Assembly: GCA_022821545.1 (NCBI GenBank)
Contig: JAJEDJ010000051.1
Coordinates: 1 to 64,000 of the forward strand
DNA length: 64,000 nucleotides
Direction of reading: 5' to 3'
From: Caldilineaceae bacterium
Lineage (GTDB): Bacteria; Chloroflexota; Anaerolineae; Caldilineales; Caldilineaceae
The notes below the pieces were generated by a model, which made no database searches, was not told where the DNA came from, and worked only from the letters and a program-made list of their open reading frames with translations. How positions within the stretch are numbered: the stretch's first letter is position 1; every line of letters starts with the position of its first letter. Position numbers and translations under genes: made by a program. Shown piece by piece: positions 1 to 9,067 of the stretch.

Positions 1-1550
1 CTGACAAAATCTTTCTACGCAGAGAGAGGCCACAAAGGCTAACCAGCAGGCGTTTCAATCCCCTCACGAGGATTCGTTCTTCTCTGACAGACGAGGCTTG
101 GCAGTATGTCGAAGTCGATGACATGTGTTTCAATCCCCTCACGAGGATTCGTTCTTCTCTGACGCGCAATGCGGACGGCAAGCTGGTCATGTGTGTGCAG
201 GAAGTTTCAATCCCCTCACGAGGATTCGTTCTTCTCTGACAATGCCGCTATTGACGGTCTGCATTTCCTCGTTGTAAGGTTTCAATCCCCTCACGAGGAT
301 TCGTTCTTCTCTGACGCGCGCCGATTGTCCTATGATCCTATTCCCCATTATAGAACCGGTTTCAATCCCCTCACGAGGATTCGTTCTTCTCTGACTCTGA
401 AGATTCTGAATGGTGAGAATCCAGAAAGCACGTCCGTTTCAATCCCCTCACGAGGATTCGTTCTTCTCTGACGCTCGCAGTTGCGTGGTATGAGCACACC
501 ATCAGTTAACGTTTCAATCCCCTCACGAGGATTCGTTCTTCTCTGACTCATCGACCCGAACGGCCCAGCCCCCCGCATCATGGTATACGGTTTCAATCCC
601 CTCACGAGGATTCGTTCTTCTCTGACAGGAGAATCGGCGCCTGAATTGCCACACGTGCCCGCTGAGTTTCAATCCCCTCACGAGGATTCGTTCTTCTCTG
701 ACACCTCGATCTCACCGACCACAAGCGCGAGCCGGGCAGGGGTTTCAATCCCCTCACGAGGATTCGTTCTTCTCTGACTCGCTCAGGACCGCCGCGGCAT
801 CCCCAACGATCCCTATGTTTCAATCCCCTCACGAGGATTCGTTCTTCTCTGACCTACGGATGAGGAACTGAAGGACATGAGACGCCTCATCGTTTCAATC
901 CCCTCACGAGGATTCGTTCTTCTCTGACCCAGAAAACGTGGAAAAAGTAATACTTGAACGGTGGGATCGTTTCAATCCCCTCACGAGGATTCGTTCTTCT
1001 CTGACATGAAACCCTGTCCTCCGCCCTCCCCAGCCGCCGCATCCCGTTTCAATCCCCTCACGAGGATTCGTTCTTCTCTGACCCGCTTTCAAGGTCCAGC
1101 CAGGCCGGTTCGGCAAAAGTATGTTTCAATCCCCTCACGAGGATTCGTTCTTCTCTGACGAGTAAGTCGGCCACCAACTTTTTCGCCAACCAGCGTCCGT
1201 TTCAATCCCCTCACGAGGATTCGTTCTTCTCTGACCTACAATGATTCTCACGATGAGATGGGCTGCAACGGTTCGCTAGGTTTCAATCCCCTCACGAGGA
1301 TTCGTTCTTCTCTGACCCGGACGACGCCAAGAGCACAGCAGCCAAGAGCACTGGTTTCAATCCCCTCACGAGGATTCGTTCTTCTCTGACTGACACCCTG
1401 CGCGCTCCGTTCGATGGCGGGCTGAAGATGTTTCAATCCCCTCACGAGGATTCGTTCTTCTCTGACTAATCGGAACGGCGTCAGGATCGCCCACTTTCAC
1501 CTGCCAACACTGGGTTTCAATCCCCTCACGAGGATTCGTTCTTCTCTGAC
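1..1550 (-). CRISPR. CRISPR array, 20 complete 37-bp repeats, left end cut by window edge
   Basis: Complete repeats of 37 bases start at 52, 127, 204, 279, 359, 436, 511, 590, 666, 742, 817, 892, 969, 1046, 1123, 1199, 1280, 1354, 1430 and 1514. Bases 1-5 (ctgac) are the end of one more repeat, so the array continues beyond the window. On the + strand each repeat begins GTTTCAATCCCC and ends TTCTCTGAC, and I saw no variant copy. Spacers are 37-47 bases, mostly 38-40. The reverse complement of the repeat ends in ATTGAAAC, the usual 8-nt crRNA handle, so the array is inferred to be transcribed leftward from a leader at 1551-1745, in line with the cas operon. The newest spacers should then lie near 1500. 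Confidence 0.98.
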
Positions 1551-1745
1551 CGCTCAATTTTTGTGGGACGCTGGACGATAGACAGGTAGTCCATATCAGA
1601 TCCTGTCGATCGTCTGGCCCTATCCCGAACGCGGTATTCTACCATTCCTGGACCTGTTTCCCTAACACGCGCCTGATCTGCGAACACCCCCAGCCAGACA
1701 TGCCTTCCAGAGGGCAGTCAAAGGAGGGGTGATCGCTAAACCCGT
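1551..1745 (-). promoter_or_regulatory. Probable CRISPR leader
   Basis: This 195-base gap lies between cas2 and the array. It has no plausible gene. It sits at the array end from which a leftward transcript would run, as the ATTGAAAC-type repeat end predicts. The bases next to the first repeat (1551-1563) are A/T-rich. I could not pick a convincing promoter within it. Confidence 0.6.
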
Positions 1746-2024
1746 TCAGATGATGCGCAGGCCGGGCTCTTCGATGGGCGCGGCACAGCCCAGAAAGAGG
1801 ATGTTTTCCCGGCAGTTATCGCATAGACGGTAGAGGCGGACGCTGTCTTCGTCCGGACTTATGATCTTTCCCAGCCGCTCCTGGAGTCGCGTCCAGTTGC
1901 GCGGGGTCAGATAACATTCGAAGACGGACAGTTGCACGCGCTCACCGCCGAAGTCCTGCAGCGCCTGCGCGATTCTACCACGCCGCCTGTCTTCGGGCAC
2001 ATCGTAACTTACGACGACCAACAC
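1746..2024 (-). CDS. cas2: CRISPR adaptation protein Cas2
   Basis: A 92-residue protein with the Cas2 ferredoxin-like fold signature. It begins MLVVVSYDVPEDRRR, with the conserved metal-binding Asp at residue 8 at the end of strand 1, and continues with the typical LSVFECYL segment. Cas2 dimers bridge Cas1 dimers in the spacer integration complex. The gene follows cas1 with an 11-base gap and is the last gene before the leader and array, so adaptation is encoded at the 3' end of the long leftward operon. Length is normal for the family. Confidence 0.95.
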   Translation of the reverse strand: MLVVVSYDVPEDRRRGRIAQALQDFGGERVQLSVFECYLTPRNWTRLQERLGKIISPDEDSVRLYRLCDNCRENILFLGCAAPIEEPGLRII

Positions 2025-2035
2025 GAGGACGCCTC

Positions 2036-3067
2036 CTAACGGATCAGAAATGGGCGGTACGGCCCCTCTTCGGCACCCGTTACAATCCGACTCAGATGAT
2101 AGACCTGATGCAGAAACAGGCGCCGGTAGGTTGTACGCTGCCCCGTATGCACGTTCTTGAACTCCTGGTCGAAACGCGTTTCCATCTCGCGTATGAAGAG
2201 ACGTATGCCGGCGTCGGTCAACACCAGGGGGCGTTCACGGTCGTCTCCGGGCACGAAGTGATCGGGGGTGAGGATTCCGTTGTTGAGGCAGCGCAGAACG
2301 ACCGAGTCCACGATCACCGGGCGAAACTCCTCCACCAGGTCCAGGGGAAGGCTGGGCCGGTTGTAGTTGAGCTGATGGAGGAAGCCGACGTAGGGATCCA
2401 GCCCGGCGGTAAGCACCGCGCCCCAGACGTTCTGCGTCAGCAATGTATAGCCAAAGCTCAGCAGGACGTTGACCGGGTCGGGCGGAGGCCGGCGGATGCG
2501 CCTTTCAAAACGCCAGGGCGGTTTCAGCAGTTCCTTCCATACGCGGAAGTATGCGGCGGTGCCCCGTCCCTCCACCCCGGAAAGACTGTTGATCGTCTGG
2601 CAGGCGTCTACGCGCTGGAGCATGGCGCCGACGCCGTCCACGGCGCGCGTCAAGGCGGTTGCTTCCCAGTGGTTGGATGTGGAAGCGGCGCGGCGGGCGT
2701 ACCGCTGCAGAATGACCCGCAGGTTGTGCAGTTTGCCGGTCACGAACTGGCGGGCCGTGCGGAGGGCAAAGTCCGGTTCCTGGCTGCGCTGCAGTTGGGC
2801 CACGCGCAGCGCGCCGTTTCCGTTCTGCTCGCCGATCAGACGGCCGTAGAACCGGCCCGTGCGACTCAGCAACACGACTTCGATTCCTTCCCGCAACAGC
2901 AGCTGCAGGGCAGGGGTGGTGATCGACACATTGCCGAAGACGATCACCTGGCTCACCTGCACCAGCGCCACCTGCGCGACGACGGCACCATCCTGTACAA
3001 CGCTCAGCCGCCGGCCCCGTTTGGTCAGCCTGCTGCCCTGGTCCACCAGGTAGAGAGGATGGCGCAT
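2036..3067 (-). CDS. cas1: CRISPR integrase Cas1
   Basis: A 343-residue Cas1, the metal-dependent endonuclease/integrase that inserts spacers at the leader end of the array. The N-terminal beta domain starts [12 protein letters not shown]. The helical domain carries the catalytic set: Glu166 in GVEGRG, His231 in [17 protein letters not shown], and acidic residues near 243-246. Length is typical. The ATG at 3067 lies 9 bases after the cas6 stop, and the gene runs straight on into cas2. No reverse transcriptase fusion is present, so spacers are presumably taken from DNA. Confidence 0.97.
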   Translation of the reverse strand: MRHPLYLVDQGSRLTKRGRRLSVVQDGAVVAQVALVQVSQVIVFGNVSITTPALQLLLREGIEVVLLSRTGRFYGRLIGEQNGNGALRVAQLQRSQEPDFALRTARQFVTGKLHNLRVILQRYARRAASTSNHWEATALTRAVDGVGAMLQRVDACQTINSLSGVEGRGTAAYFRVWKELLKPPWRFERRIRRPPPDPVNVLLSFGYTLLTQNVWGAVLTAGLDPYVGFLHQLNYNRPSLPLDLVEEFRPVIVDSVVLRCLNNGILTPDHFVPGDDRERPLVLTDAGIRLFIREMETRFDQEFKNVHTGQRTTYRRLFLHQVYHLSRIVTGAEEGPYRPFLIR

Positions 3068-3076
3068 AGGATCACC

Positions 3077-3898
3077 TCAGTCGGTTTCGAGCCGCCGGGC
3101 CTGGCCCATTCCGGTTGCCGTCTGCACGCCGACGCCGCTGTAGCGGGCAAACTCCGCGAGCATCTGCATGGTTGCCAGCCAGTAGCGGTCGCCGCCCAGG
3201 GCGCGGTAGGTGGCGGTGCCCACCCCGCCTATGCGCAGCGCGCCGTTCTTCTGCACGACCGGCCGGCTCTGCAGGCGGTAGCGCGACAACGCCAGCATCT
3301 CTGCGGCGAAGCGGCGCATTTCAGGGCTGAGCGCGAGGGGACTGAATCTGTTCCAGCGTTCGACCAGGCTGCCGAAGACCAGGTCCGGCAAGGGCAGGGG
3401 CATCTGGCGGCCAGCCTGTTTGAAGGCGGTGGGGCTGGCGAACTGCATGGTCACCTGCCTGGCGATCGATTCGCCGCCCGGCAACATCTGACGCGCGGCC
3501 AGGGTCTCATAGGCGGTGGAGCCGGCCCAGCCGTGCTCGGCCCCGTTCGCGGTTGCGCCGGTCACGCGCAGGGGATGGCGGACGATTTCGATTGCGGCGG
3601 GCGGGTTCTCGACCAGCGCCTCCAGAAGCGCCTGGCTCGCGTTTTGCGTCAGGCCGGTCACGCGCAGGTAGTAGGGCGTAGCGGCTTCAAGGCGCGTGCC
3701 CTCGCGGTTGCTGCGGCCGTTGAGGATGTCGGAGCAGGTCAGGGGTTTGGGGCCGTCGCTGTCGTGAATGGCTGCGACCAGGCTCGGGGCGACGCTGCGC
3801 AGACGCTGCAAGATGGCTGCATAGTGGGCGCGTCCGACGTTGCGCGGGAGCAGCGTTTCAGCATCGGTTTCGACTGTGATGACGATAGAGACCAACAT
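3077..3898 (-). CDS. cas6: CRISPR pre-crRNA endoribonuclease Cas6
   Basis: A 273-residue RAMP-type protein expected to cut pre-crRNA within the repeat and leave the ATTGAAAC handle. It begins MLVSIVITVE, a first RRM strand, and has a His at residue 25 that could be catalytic. It ends with the glycine-rich GVGVQTATGMGQ loop diagnostic of Cas6. It starts 8 bases after the csx15-like gene and is followed after 9 bases by cas1. Length suits a non-Cas5-associated Cas6. The catalytic residue is proposed from position only. Confidence 0.9.
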   Translation of the reverse strand: MLVSIVITVETDAETLLPRNVGRAHYAAILQRLRSVAPSLVAAIHDSDGPKPLTCSDILNGRSNREGTRLEAATPYYLRVTGLTQNASQALLEALVENPPAAIEIVRHPLRVTGATANGAEHGWAGSTAYETLAARQMLPGGESIARQVTMQFASPTAFKQAGRQMPLPLPDLVFGSLVERWNRFSPLALSPEMRRFAAEMLALSRYRLQSRPVVQKNGALRIGGVGTATYRALGGDRYWLATMQMLAEFARYSGVGVQTATGMGQARRLETD

Positions 3899-3906
3899 GG
3901 CTGTCG

Positions 3907-4299
3907 TTAATCGCCGGCGGTTCTGGCTGCGCGGGAGGCTGCGCGCAGGGCTTGCAGGTCCAGGATTTCGGCTATTTCAAAGCGGCGGGGAATGGATCCC
4001 TCGACCGGCCGCGTGCGCACCACATGGGGAAAGTAGCCCATGCGTCCGTGCAGGTTCGCCAGCAGCGCGCCGGCGATAAAGTTGAGGGCGGGAAGGACGA
4101 CCAGAATCGGTTCGGTCTGCCACTGCTGCGCGGTAAGTTCGATCTCATCGAGCAGCGCGGCCAGCTGCGGTTCGAATGGTTGCTGTTCGTCGAATTGGGG
4201 CATGGCGTTGATCGTGTGCAGGATGGATTGCGCGGTGATGGCTTCGAGTTGCGTCTGTTGTTCCCGGGTGAGCGGGTGGGAGAAGTTGAGCAGGATCAT
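3907..4299 (-). CDS. csx15: Csx15-like type III accessory protein
   Basis: A 130-residue protein that begins [14 protein letters not shown] and has a central hydrophobic segment ([19 protein letters not shown]) followed by [13 protein letters not shown]. These features match my recollection of the Csx15 family, small proteins that accompany type III loci and are thought to bind or clear cyclic oligoadenylate. It follows the CARF effector by 12 bases and precedes cas6 by 8, placing it inside the signalling part of the operon. I see no HEPN or nuclease motif. The family name is fairly likely; the biochemical role is inference. Confidence 0.65.
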   Translation of the reverse strand: MILLNFSHPLTREQQTQLEAITAQSILHTINAMPQFDEQQPFEPQLAALLDEIELTAQQWQTEPILVVLPALNFIAGALLANLHGRMGYFPHVVRTRPVEGSIPRRFEIAEILDLQALRAASRAARTAGD

Positions 4300-4311
4300 A
4301 TCCGTCAGCGT

Positions 4312-5436
4312 TCATCTGTATTTTTGGTTGAGAAAATCGGCCGCCCAAGTCAGCGCGTCCAGAGATTGATCGGTGATGTGGAGCCGGAACCTTGCGCCAA
4401 AGTTATTCCTGTCCTGAAAGGTTCCGATCAACTGCCAACTTTCTCCTTCCGGTCTGACAAAAAAGCCTATCCCTTTGATCGATCTCTGTTTATCATAGGG
4501 GATTGAGTTCGCTGCACGAATCCACGAATTGTCATTACAGACTTTTTGGACGAAATCTTTGAAGCCGGTTGGATAATGGTCTTCTCTGAACGTAGGCGGC
4601 TTTCGATCCTCTGCCTCGATAAGGGCAATGGGTTTCGGATTGCGAAGGCGAAATCCCGTCACATAGATCTGCCCAATCGGGCTGAGTTCATAGAGCGATT
4701 CACCGTTGACAGAGACCTCTGTGAGCAGAACCCGCAGCTTTTCGTCAAGCGGAGCGAGTTCGTTCGATGACAACGCTTCGCCCCGTTCAAAGTCGGTCAG
4801 CAGATCTGCGTTGCGGGCAAGGATCCCATAGTCAAAGGTTACCGGCAGCGGGGGGAAGTCTATCATCTCCGAAAAGCTTTCGTGTCTGTACGAAACGGGT
4901 ATATTCAAGACCTGCCCGAGCAGGACGGCGATGGCGATCTGGGCCTTATAGCCGCCGGTGGCGTCGATAGCGACATAGGCAGGGCCGCCCGCTTTTCGGA
5001 TGCATTCCCCGGCGAGGCGTACAAGATTGCGCAGTCCATGCTGCTTGAAATCTTTGGGGCGCTCATCCTGCAGTTGCTCAATCACACAGTAGTCGACTGC
5101 ACGCAAACCAAGATCTGTGCGCTGTTTGCAATAGGCTTGCAGGAGTTTGCCTGTGTTATTGCCTTCAGGCGTGTCCGAAACCAGGAAGAAAATGCGTTCA
5201 AGCGCCAGCCAGTTTTTCTTTCTGACCTCCTCGATAGTGTTGATCTCCGCGCCGCAGACGCGCGCCGTGGGCGGCAGGGTTGCCAGTTCGCGGGTGAGTT
5301 TGTTCCATTCGCCTTTGTCATACGCTTGGCGGAGCGCGCGCCAGTTGGGTGGACTGTCAGGCGTATTATCCGACAATCGGCTCAGATTGCTGAACAGGCT
5401 TGTCCCGACTGTGCAGAGTAGGGTGTGTCGTGTCAT
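4312..5436 (-). CDS. CARF-domain effector (APE2256-type CARF) with an unassigned C-terminal domain
   Basis: A 374-residue protein. Residues 1 to about 200 form a CARF (cyclic oligoadenylate-binding) domain of the Cas_APE2256 type: LCTVGTSLF at the N-terminus, the SDTPEG loop at 87-92, and AIDATGGYKAQ near 157-166. Residues about 210-300 could be a winged-helix linker. The last 75 residues (from about 300) form a compact alpha/beta segment without a HEPN R-x4-6-H motif, so this is not a Csm6/Csx1 paralogue. APE2256-type CARF domains are known fused to RelE-type mRNA interferases (Cami1), and that is my leading guess for this C-terminus. Activation by Cas10-made cyclic oligoadenylate is inferred. 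No clear Shine-Dalgarno precedes the ATG. Confidence 0.8.
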   Translation of the reverse strand: MTRHTLLCTVGTSLFSNLSRLSDNTPDSPPNWRALRQAYDKGEWNKLTRELATLPPTARVCGAEINTIEEVRKKNWLALERIFFLVSDTPEGNNTGKLLQAYCKQRTDLGLRAVDYCVIEQLQDERPKDFKQHGLRNLVRLAGECIRKAGGPAYVAIDATGGYKAQIAIAVLLGQVLNIPVSYRHESFSEMIDFPPLPVTFDYGILARNADLLTDFERGEALSSNELAPLDEKLRVLLTEVSVNGESLYELSPIGQIYVTGFRLRNPKPIALIEAEDRKPPTFREDHYPTGFKDFVQKVCNDNSWIRAANSIPYDKQRSIKGIGFFVRPEGESWQLIGTFQDRNNFGARFRLHITDQSLDALTWAADFLNQKYR

Positions 5437-5513
5437 GGGTTATCTTGCAGAAGGTCTTGCGTTGGTCCGGGTTTCAAATTCACTGTTATGCCAAGTCGGC
5501 CCAGGCACAATGG

Positions 5514-6779
5514 CTATGCGGGAAGTTGCAGTTCAGACAATCGAGAGCAAAGGTCGGTGATCTGCTTTGCCATGGTTTGCGCGGGAAGCGGGCTGCGACG
5601 TTTGCCAGCGTGAAGTAGATCGTTACGAGCATCTCCCAAGAGCGAGAAAATCTCCAGAAGTTGATTGATTTGATCGATAGAACGCAGGGTTTTTCCAGTG
5701 GGAAACTTTTCATCGTGAAAGCACCCCTTGTGTTGCGCTCGTTCCTTCCCTGCCTTCCCTATAATGCACTCCACTTCCTTGCGTCTATCCTTATCGAGGA
5801 TATCGCCCATCTCCGCCTGAACCATTACCCAACTGACGATCCATTCGCGGGCAATGGCAACTGCCTGCACATATTGCTTGCATTTCAAGAGCCAGTTAAC
5901 CATTTCCCGTTCGCGCTCCAGTTGCCCCACCACGTCCTCTCGCTGCTGATCTCGCGGCATTGCCAGCGGCGCAAACGCATCGGTTATGGAGCGGACAAGC
6001 GGGTCTAAAGGCCGGGCATTGGCCGGAATGCTGCGGGCGGCGTCCAGCAGGCGCTCGGGCAATTCGGAACCGGTATGCATTGCCTCGCCTGGGCGGATGA
6101 GTCGCAGGGCCAATGAGACGTTTTCAAGAGACTTCGCTGCGAGGGAGAGTCGCTTTGACTGTTCACGTTGGGCCGGCTCAGGTTGCTTGCCTTGCCGGGG
6201 AGGTCTTGCATCTCGCAGGCGCTGGGCAAGGTCGCCGGCATCGCCAAAACGGGTAAAGCGGTTAGCGGCGGTCATCCAGTCAAAGAGAGAAACGAAACCA
6301 CTCAGATCAATCACGGGCGTTCTGTTTGGCTCTACAGAGCGGTCGCGCGCCTCATAGTTGCCGTAGAGCACTGCATGCAGTTCGATCTGTTTCACCTGGC
6401 GCAGGTATGCGACCGCCAGGAGAGAGAGGAACGGAAGGGAACGAAAGCCATGCGTAATGTCGAAGATCACCTCTTCGCGCTCATCCACTGCGTCAATAAC
6501 CGTCTGGAACAACGACCACAACTCATTCTCATCAGCGCCGTCGGGGATGTCGACCGCTTCCAAAACATCAACATGATCTTCGGCCTGGCGCTTAAAGTCA
6601 TCCCAATTCTTCTTCCGCGCCTTTTCTGTCACCAGAACCTTCATGTAGTCCAGGTCTTGACCTTGATAGAATCTGGCAAGGGCCACGCCAAAGTAGGGCG
6701 CTGCATGTTCGCGGCCGTCGGGCATGATGTATGTGGTTTGGTGCGCCTCTGCCGCACCCAGAAATGTGAGCGCTTTCAT
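5514..6779 (-). CDS. csx1: CARF-HEPN ribonuclease, Csx1/TM1812 family
   Basis: A 421-residue Csx1-type effector. The CARF domain begins MKALTFLGAAEAHQTTY and contains the family hallmark DITHGFRSLPF. The C-terminal half is helical and carries the HEPN catalytic motif RNDLLH (R-x4-H, about residues 385-390), so it should cut RNA when cyclic oligoadenylate binds the CARF domain. I chose the ATG at 6779 because it overlaps the csm5 stop in a classic ATGA arrangement and gives the standard family N-terminus; an upstream start at 6809 would add 10 residues inside csm5. The active-site motif is intact. Confidence 0.93.
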   Translation of the reverse strand: MKALTFLGAAEAHQTTYIMPDGREHAAPYFGVALARFYQGQDLDYMKVLVTEKARKKNWDDFKRQAEDHVDVLEAVDIPDGADENELWSLFQTVIDAVDEREEVIFDITHGFRSLPFLSLLAVAYLRQVKQIELHAVLYGNYEARDRSVEPNRTPVIDLSGFVSLFDWMTAANRFTRFGDAGDLAQRLRDARPPRQGKQPEPAQREQSKRLSLAAKSLENVSLALRLIRPGEAMHTGSELPERLLDAARSIPANARPLDPLVRSITDAFAPLAMPRDQQREDVVGQLEREREMVNWLLKCKQYVQAVAIAREWIVSWVMVQAEMGDILDKDRRKEVECIIGKAGKERAQHKGCFHDEKFPTGKTLRSIDQINQLLEIFSLLGDARNDLLHAGKRRSPLPAQTMAKQITDLCSRLSELQLPA

Positions 6780-7894
6780 TGGTTTCGCTCCTTCATCTCG
6801 ACCAGGCACCAGCCAAAAGGCGCGGCGGGCGTCTCTACAGGGCGTCCCTGGCGGTCGCGGCTAATCTGAACGACCACGCGTCTACTCTTGGGGAAGGGGT
6901 CGCCTGGCTGGCGGCGGCCGCGGGCGAGGCGGAAGTCGCGCACGATACGCTCCATAAAGTCGCGGTGTTGCTGCAGGTGGGGGCCGAAGGTTTTGCTCGC
7001 CCAGCCGGTGCCCCAGCCCAGGCTGATCAGGAAGCGGCGCGCGGGCGGCCGGATGTTCGCGATCTGGTGGTAGAAGCCGGCAACCTGCTTGGCGTTGTCG
7101 ATGGCGGCAAACCATGTGCGCTCCTGACGAGCCAGGGTCAGGCTGTGATCCTGCACTGCGCGCGACAGGTCGCTGAGCAGATTCGCCCCGTCCCGATGCA
7201 GCCTATTGTGGACGGCCCAATCCGAGAAGAGGGCATCATCGATTTTCAGAGTGAGATGGAACTGCGTATCCGGCGCAACTGCCTCCATTTCGACTGGCGC
7301 GGCCAAACCGCCGCGCCGGTTCATCACGCGGGCGTTCAGGATCAGGAGCCGCTCCGGATCAACGGATGCGCTGTCGCTCACGTGGAGGGCGCGCAGGAAA
7401 TCATGGTTGGGATCGGGGCCAAAAATATCCTGCTCGTAGCGTTGGGCAGCCCACTGGCGGCGGCGGCCTATTTTGCTCATTTCCGGCTGTATGTCGTGCT
7501 GCCGCCAGTGGTGCCAGGCCAGGGCGGTGCGCAGTGCGCCCTTGAGGCTGCTGCCGGGAAGGTAGGGCCGGTCGAATACGTTTTTTATCTGCTCACGCAG
7601 CTGCGCGCCTTCGGCTTCAGAGCGGGGCGTGCCGCGCAGCACATAGCTGAAGAGGCCGCTGTCGGGGCGATAGTCCTGCGAACGCAAGAGTTGCGCGGGC
7701 GGCGTCCGGGCCAGTTTTTCGACCAGGGCGGGGTCCTCCACATCCTGGGCATCGAGCAGGGCGCTCTCGTTAAGACGCCAGGTGCGTCCACCATGGATCG
7801 AATAGTCGTATTGGTGGAGCAACTCTCTACCCGTGCCGATATGAAGCGGGGTGAGAATGGAGACGTTGAGGTCATAGATTGTGTAGGCTGCCAT
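6776..7894 (-). CDS. csm5: Type III-A effector complex protein Csm5
   Basis: A 372-residue RAMP protein that caps the 3' end of the crRNA in the Csm complex. It begins with a ferredoxin-like strand and TPLHIGTGREL, and shows the RAMP glycine motif PYLPGSSLKGALRTAL around residues 110-130 plus a C-terminal LISLGWGTGW turn. The ATG at 7894 overlaps the last base of the csm4 stop (TGATG) and is preceded by GGAGG, so I prefer it over an in-frame start 19 codons upstream. Its own stop overlaps the csx1 start, implying translational coupling. Confidence 0.93.
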   Translation of the reverse strand: MAAYTIYDLNVSILTPLHIGTGRELLHQYDYSIHGGRTWRLNESALLDAQDVEDPALVEKLARTPPAQLLRSQDYRPDSGLFSYVLRGTPRSEAEGAQLREQIKNVFDRPYLPGSSLKGALRTALAWHHWRQHDIQPEMSKIGRRRQWAAQRYEQDIFGPDPNHDFLRALHVSDSASVDPERLLILNARVMNRRGGLAAPVEMEAVAPDTQFHLTLKIDDALFSDWAVHNRLHRDGANLLSDLSRAVQDHSLTLARQERTWFAAIDNAKQVAGFYHQIANIRPPARRFLISLGWGTGWASKTFGPHLQQHRDFMERIVRDFRLARGRRQPGDPFPKSRRVVVQISRDRQGRPVETPAAPFGWCLVEMKERNQ

Positions 7895-9057
7895 CAGCGG
7901 TCCTCCCGGCGATTCCTGACGCCCACGGCGACAGCCAGACCGCTGCGCCATACGGGATGGGGGAAGTCACCGTCGCTTGCGGGATATTCAGGCCGGAGGT
8001 CTTCAATCTTTCCGACAACAGGAGACGGCGGCCACGCGACCAGGCTACCTTCGGTCAGGAGATTTATCTGCTTGCGGCGCTGGTCGGGGCCGTACAGCGA
8101 CCGCGCCCAACCGCCGACGCGAACGAGGCGATAGGCGGCGCTTTCGTGATCCAGACAGGCGGGAAGCTCCGCGCGTGCGGGCAGATAGCGGCTCAGGAGC
8201 CAGGCGACGCCGCCGGATCTTGGATCGCGCAGGTGGATGTCGCCCTCCCAGGTCGGCGCAAACGCGCCGTAACCGGCGCTGCGCTCACCGCCAATGCCCT
8301 CGTCACCGAGCAGCGCCAGCGTTCTTTGCAGCGCTTCCCGGTAGGATGGGCCGCTCCGGTCGGCAACGGGCAAATCGGCATTGCGCCATTGAAAACCGAA
8401 CCAGAGGCCGCATCCGGGCGCAAAGCGGGCGCGGCCGGCGTGAAATATGTTGGAGGCCGAGTTGACGCGGTCGACTGTAACGCGCGGGGTGCGTTCCGTC
8501 TGCCAGACGGCTTGGCGGTCGAGCAGGCGCGGGGGCCGCTTGCCGCCCTGGGCGTTCTGGCGCAACCAGCACGGCAACTGACTTACTTCCTCTTTCAGCA
8601 GGCAGAGAGCGCCATTCTGCAGCCGGATCGCGTACTGGTCGTCCGGGCGTCTGCCGGGTTGCTCGTCCGTTTCGGGGAGAAACTCCGGCAAACCTTGCCC
8701 CGACTGGACCCGACGCAGCAGCCCCTCGGAGAGAAAGCGAATGCGCTTCAGCGGTTTGTCGACTGTATCCTCAGACCGGTCCGGAGCGATGAGCAGTTGC
8801 AGGTCGACCGGAACGGGATAAAAGCGTACCTGTCCGGCAAAAGGAAAAGCCGAAGTCAGCAGGAATGGGGGCTCGCCATTCCTGAACGGCCTGAGCCAGG
8901 CGCTGGGGTCGCCACCCGTCCGGCTCCAGATATCGACCAGCGCGGCGAAGAGCGTATCCGAGGGAATATGGACGCCGGCCTCCTCCAGACTGACGGCGCG
9001 TGTGCCCAGGTGCAGCCCTTGGGGAAAGGCCAGGGTGACCGGTTGCAGGTGGGGCAT
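7894..9057 (-). CDS. csm4: Type III-A effector complex protein Csm4
   Basis: A 387-residue Csm4, the Cas5-like subunit that holds the 5' crRNA handle and contacts Cas10. Typical features are the N-terminal HIPSDTLFAALVDIW motif near residue 30 and the glycine-rich GIGGERSAGYGAF loop in the second RRM domain. The gene lies 10 bases after csm3 and its stop overlaps the csm5 start. Length is slightly above average, consistent with the extended C-terminal segment. Confidence 0.93.
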   Translation of the reverse strand: MPHLQPVTLAFPQGLHLGTRAVSLEEAGVHIPSDTLFAALVDIWSRTGGDPSAWLRPFRNGEPPFLLTSAFPFAGQVRFYPVPVDLQLLIAPDRSEDTVDKPLKRIRFLSEGLLRRVQSGQGLPEFLPETDEQPGRRPDDQYAIRLQNGALCLLKEEVSQLPCWLRQNAQGGKRPPRLLDRQAVWQTERTPRVTVDRVNSASNIFHAGRARFAPGCGLWFGFQWRNADLPVADRSGPSYREALQRTLALLGDEGIGGERSAGYGAFAPTWEGDIHLRDPRSGGVAWLLSRYLPARAELPACLDHESAAYRLVRVGGWARSLYGPDQRRKQINLLTEGSLVAWPPSPVVGKIEDLRPEYPASDGDFPHPVWRSGLAVAVGVRNRREDR

Positions 9058-9067
9058 GGCTGGCTCC

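Noticed and set aside
169..1557. Open reading frames with repeating peptides such as FQSPHEDSFFSD on both strands
   Set aside because: They are translations of the CRISPR repeats, not proteins.
2096..3910. 604-residue + strand open frame opposite cas1 and cas6
   Set aside because: High-GC shadow frame with no domain logic, covering three well-supported genes on the other strand.
6779..6809. Longer csx1 start at 6809
   Set aside because: It would lie inside csm5; the ATGA overlap start at 6779 gives the standard family N-terminus.
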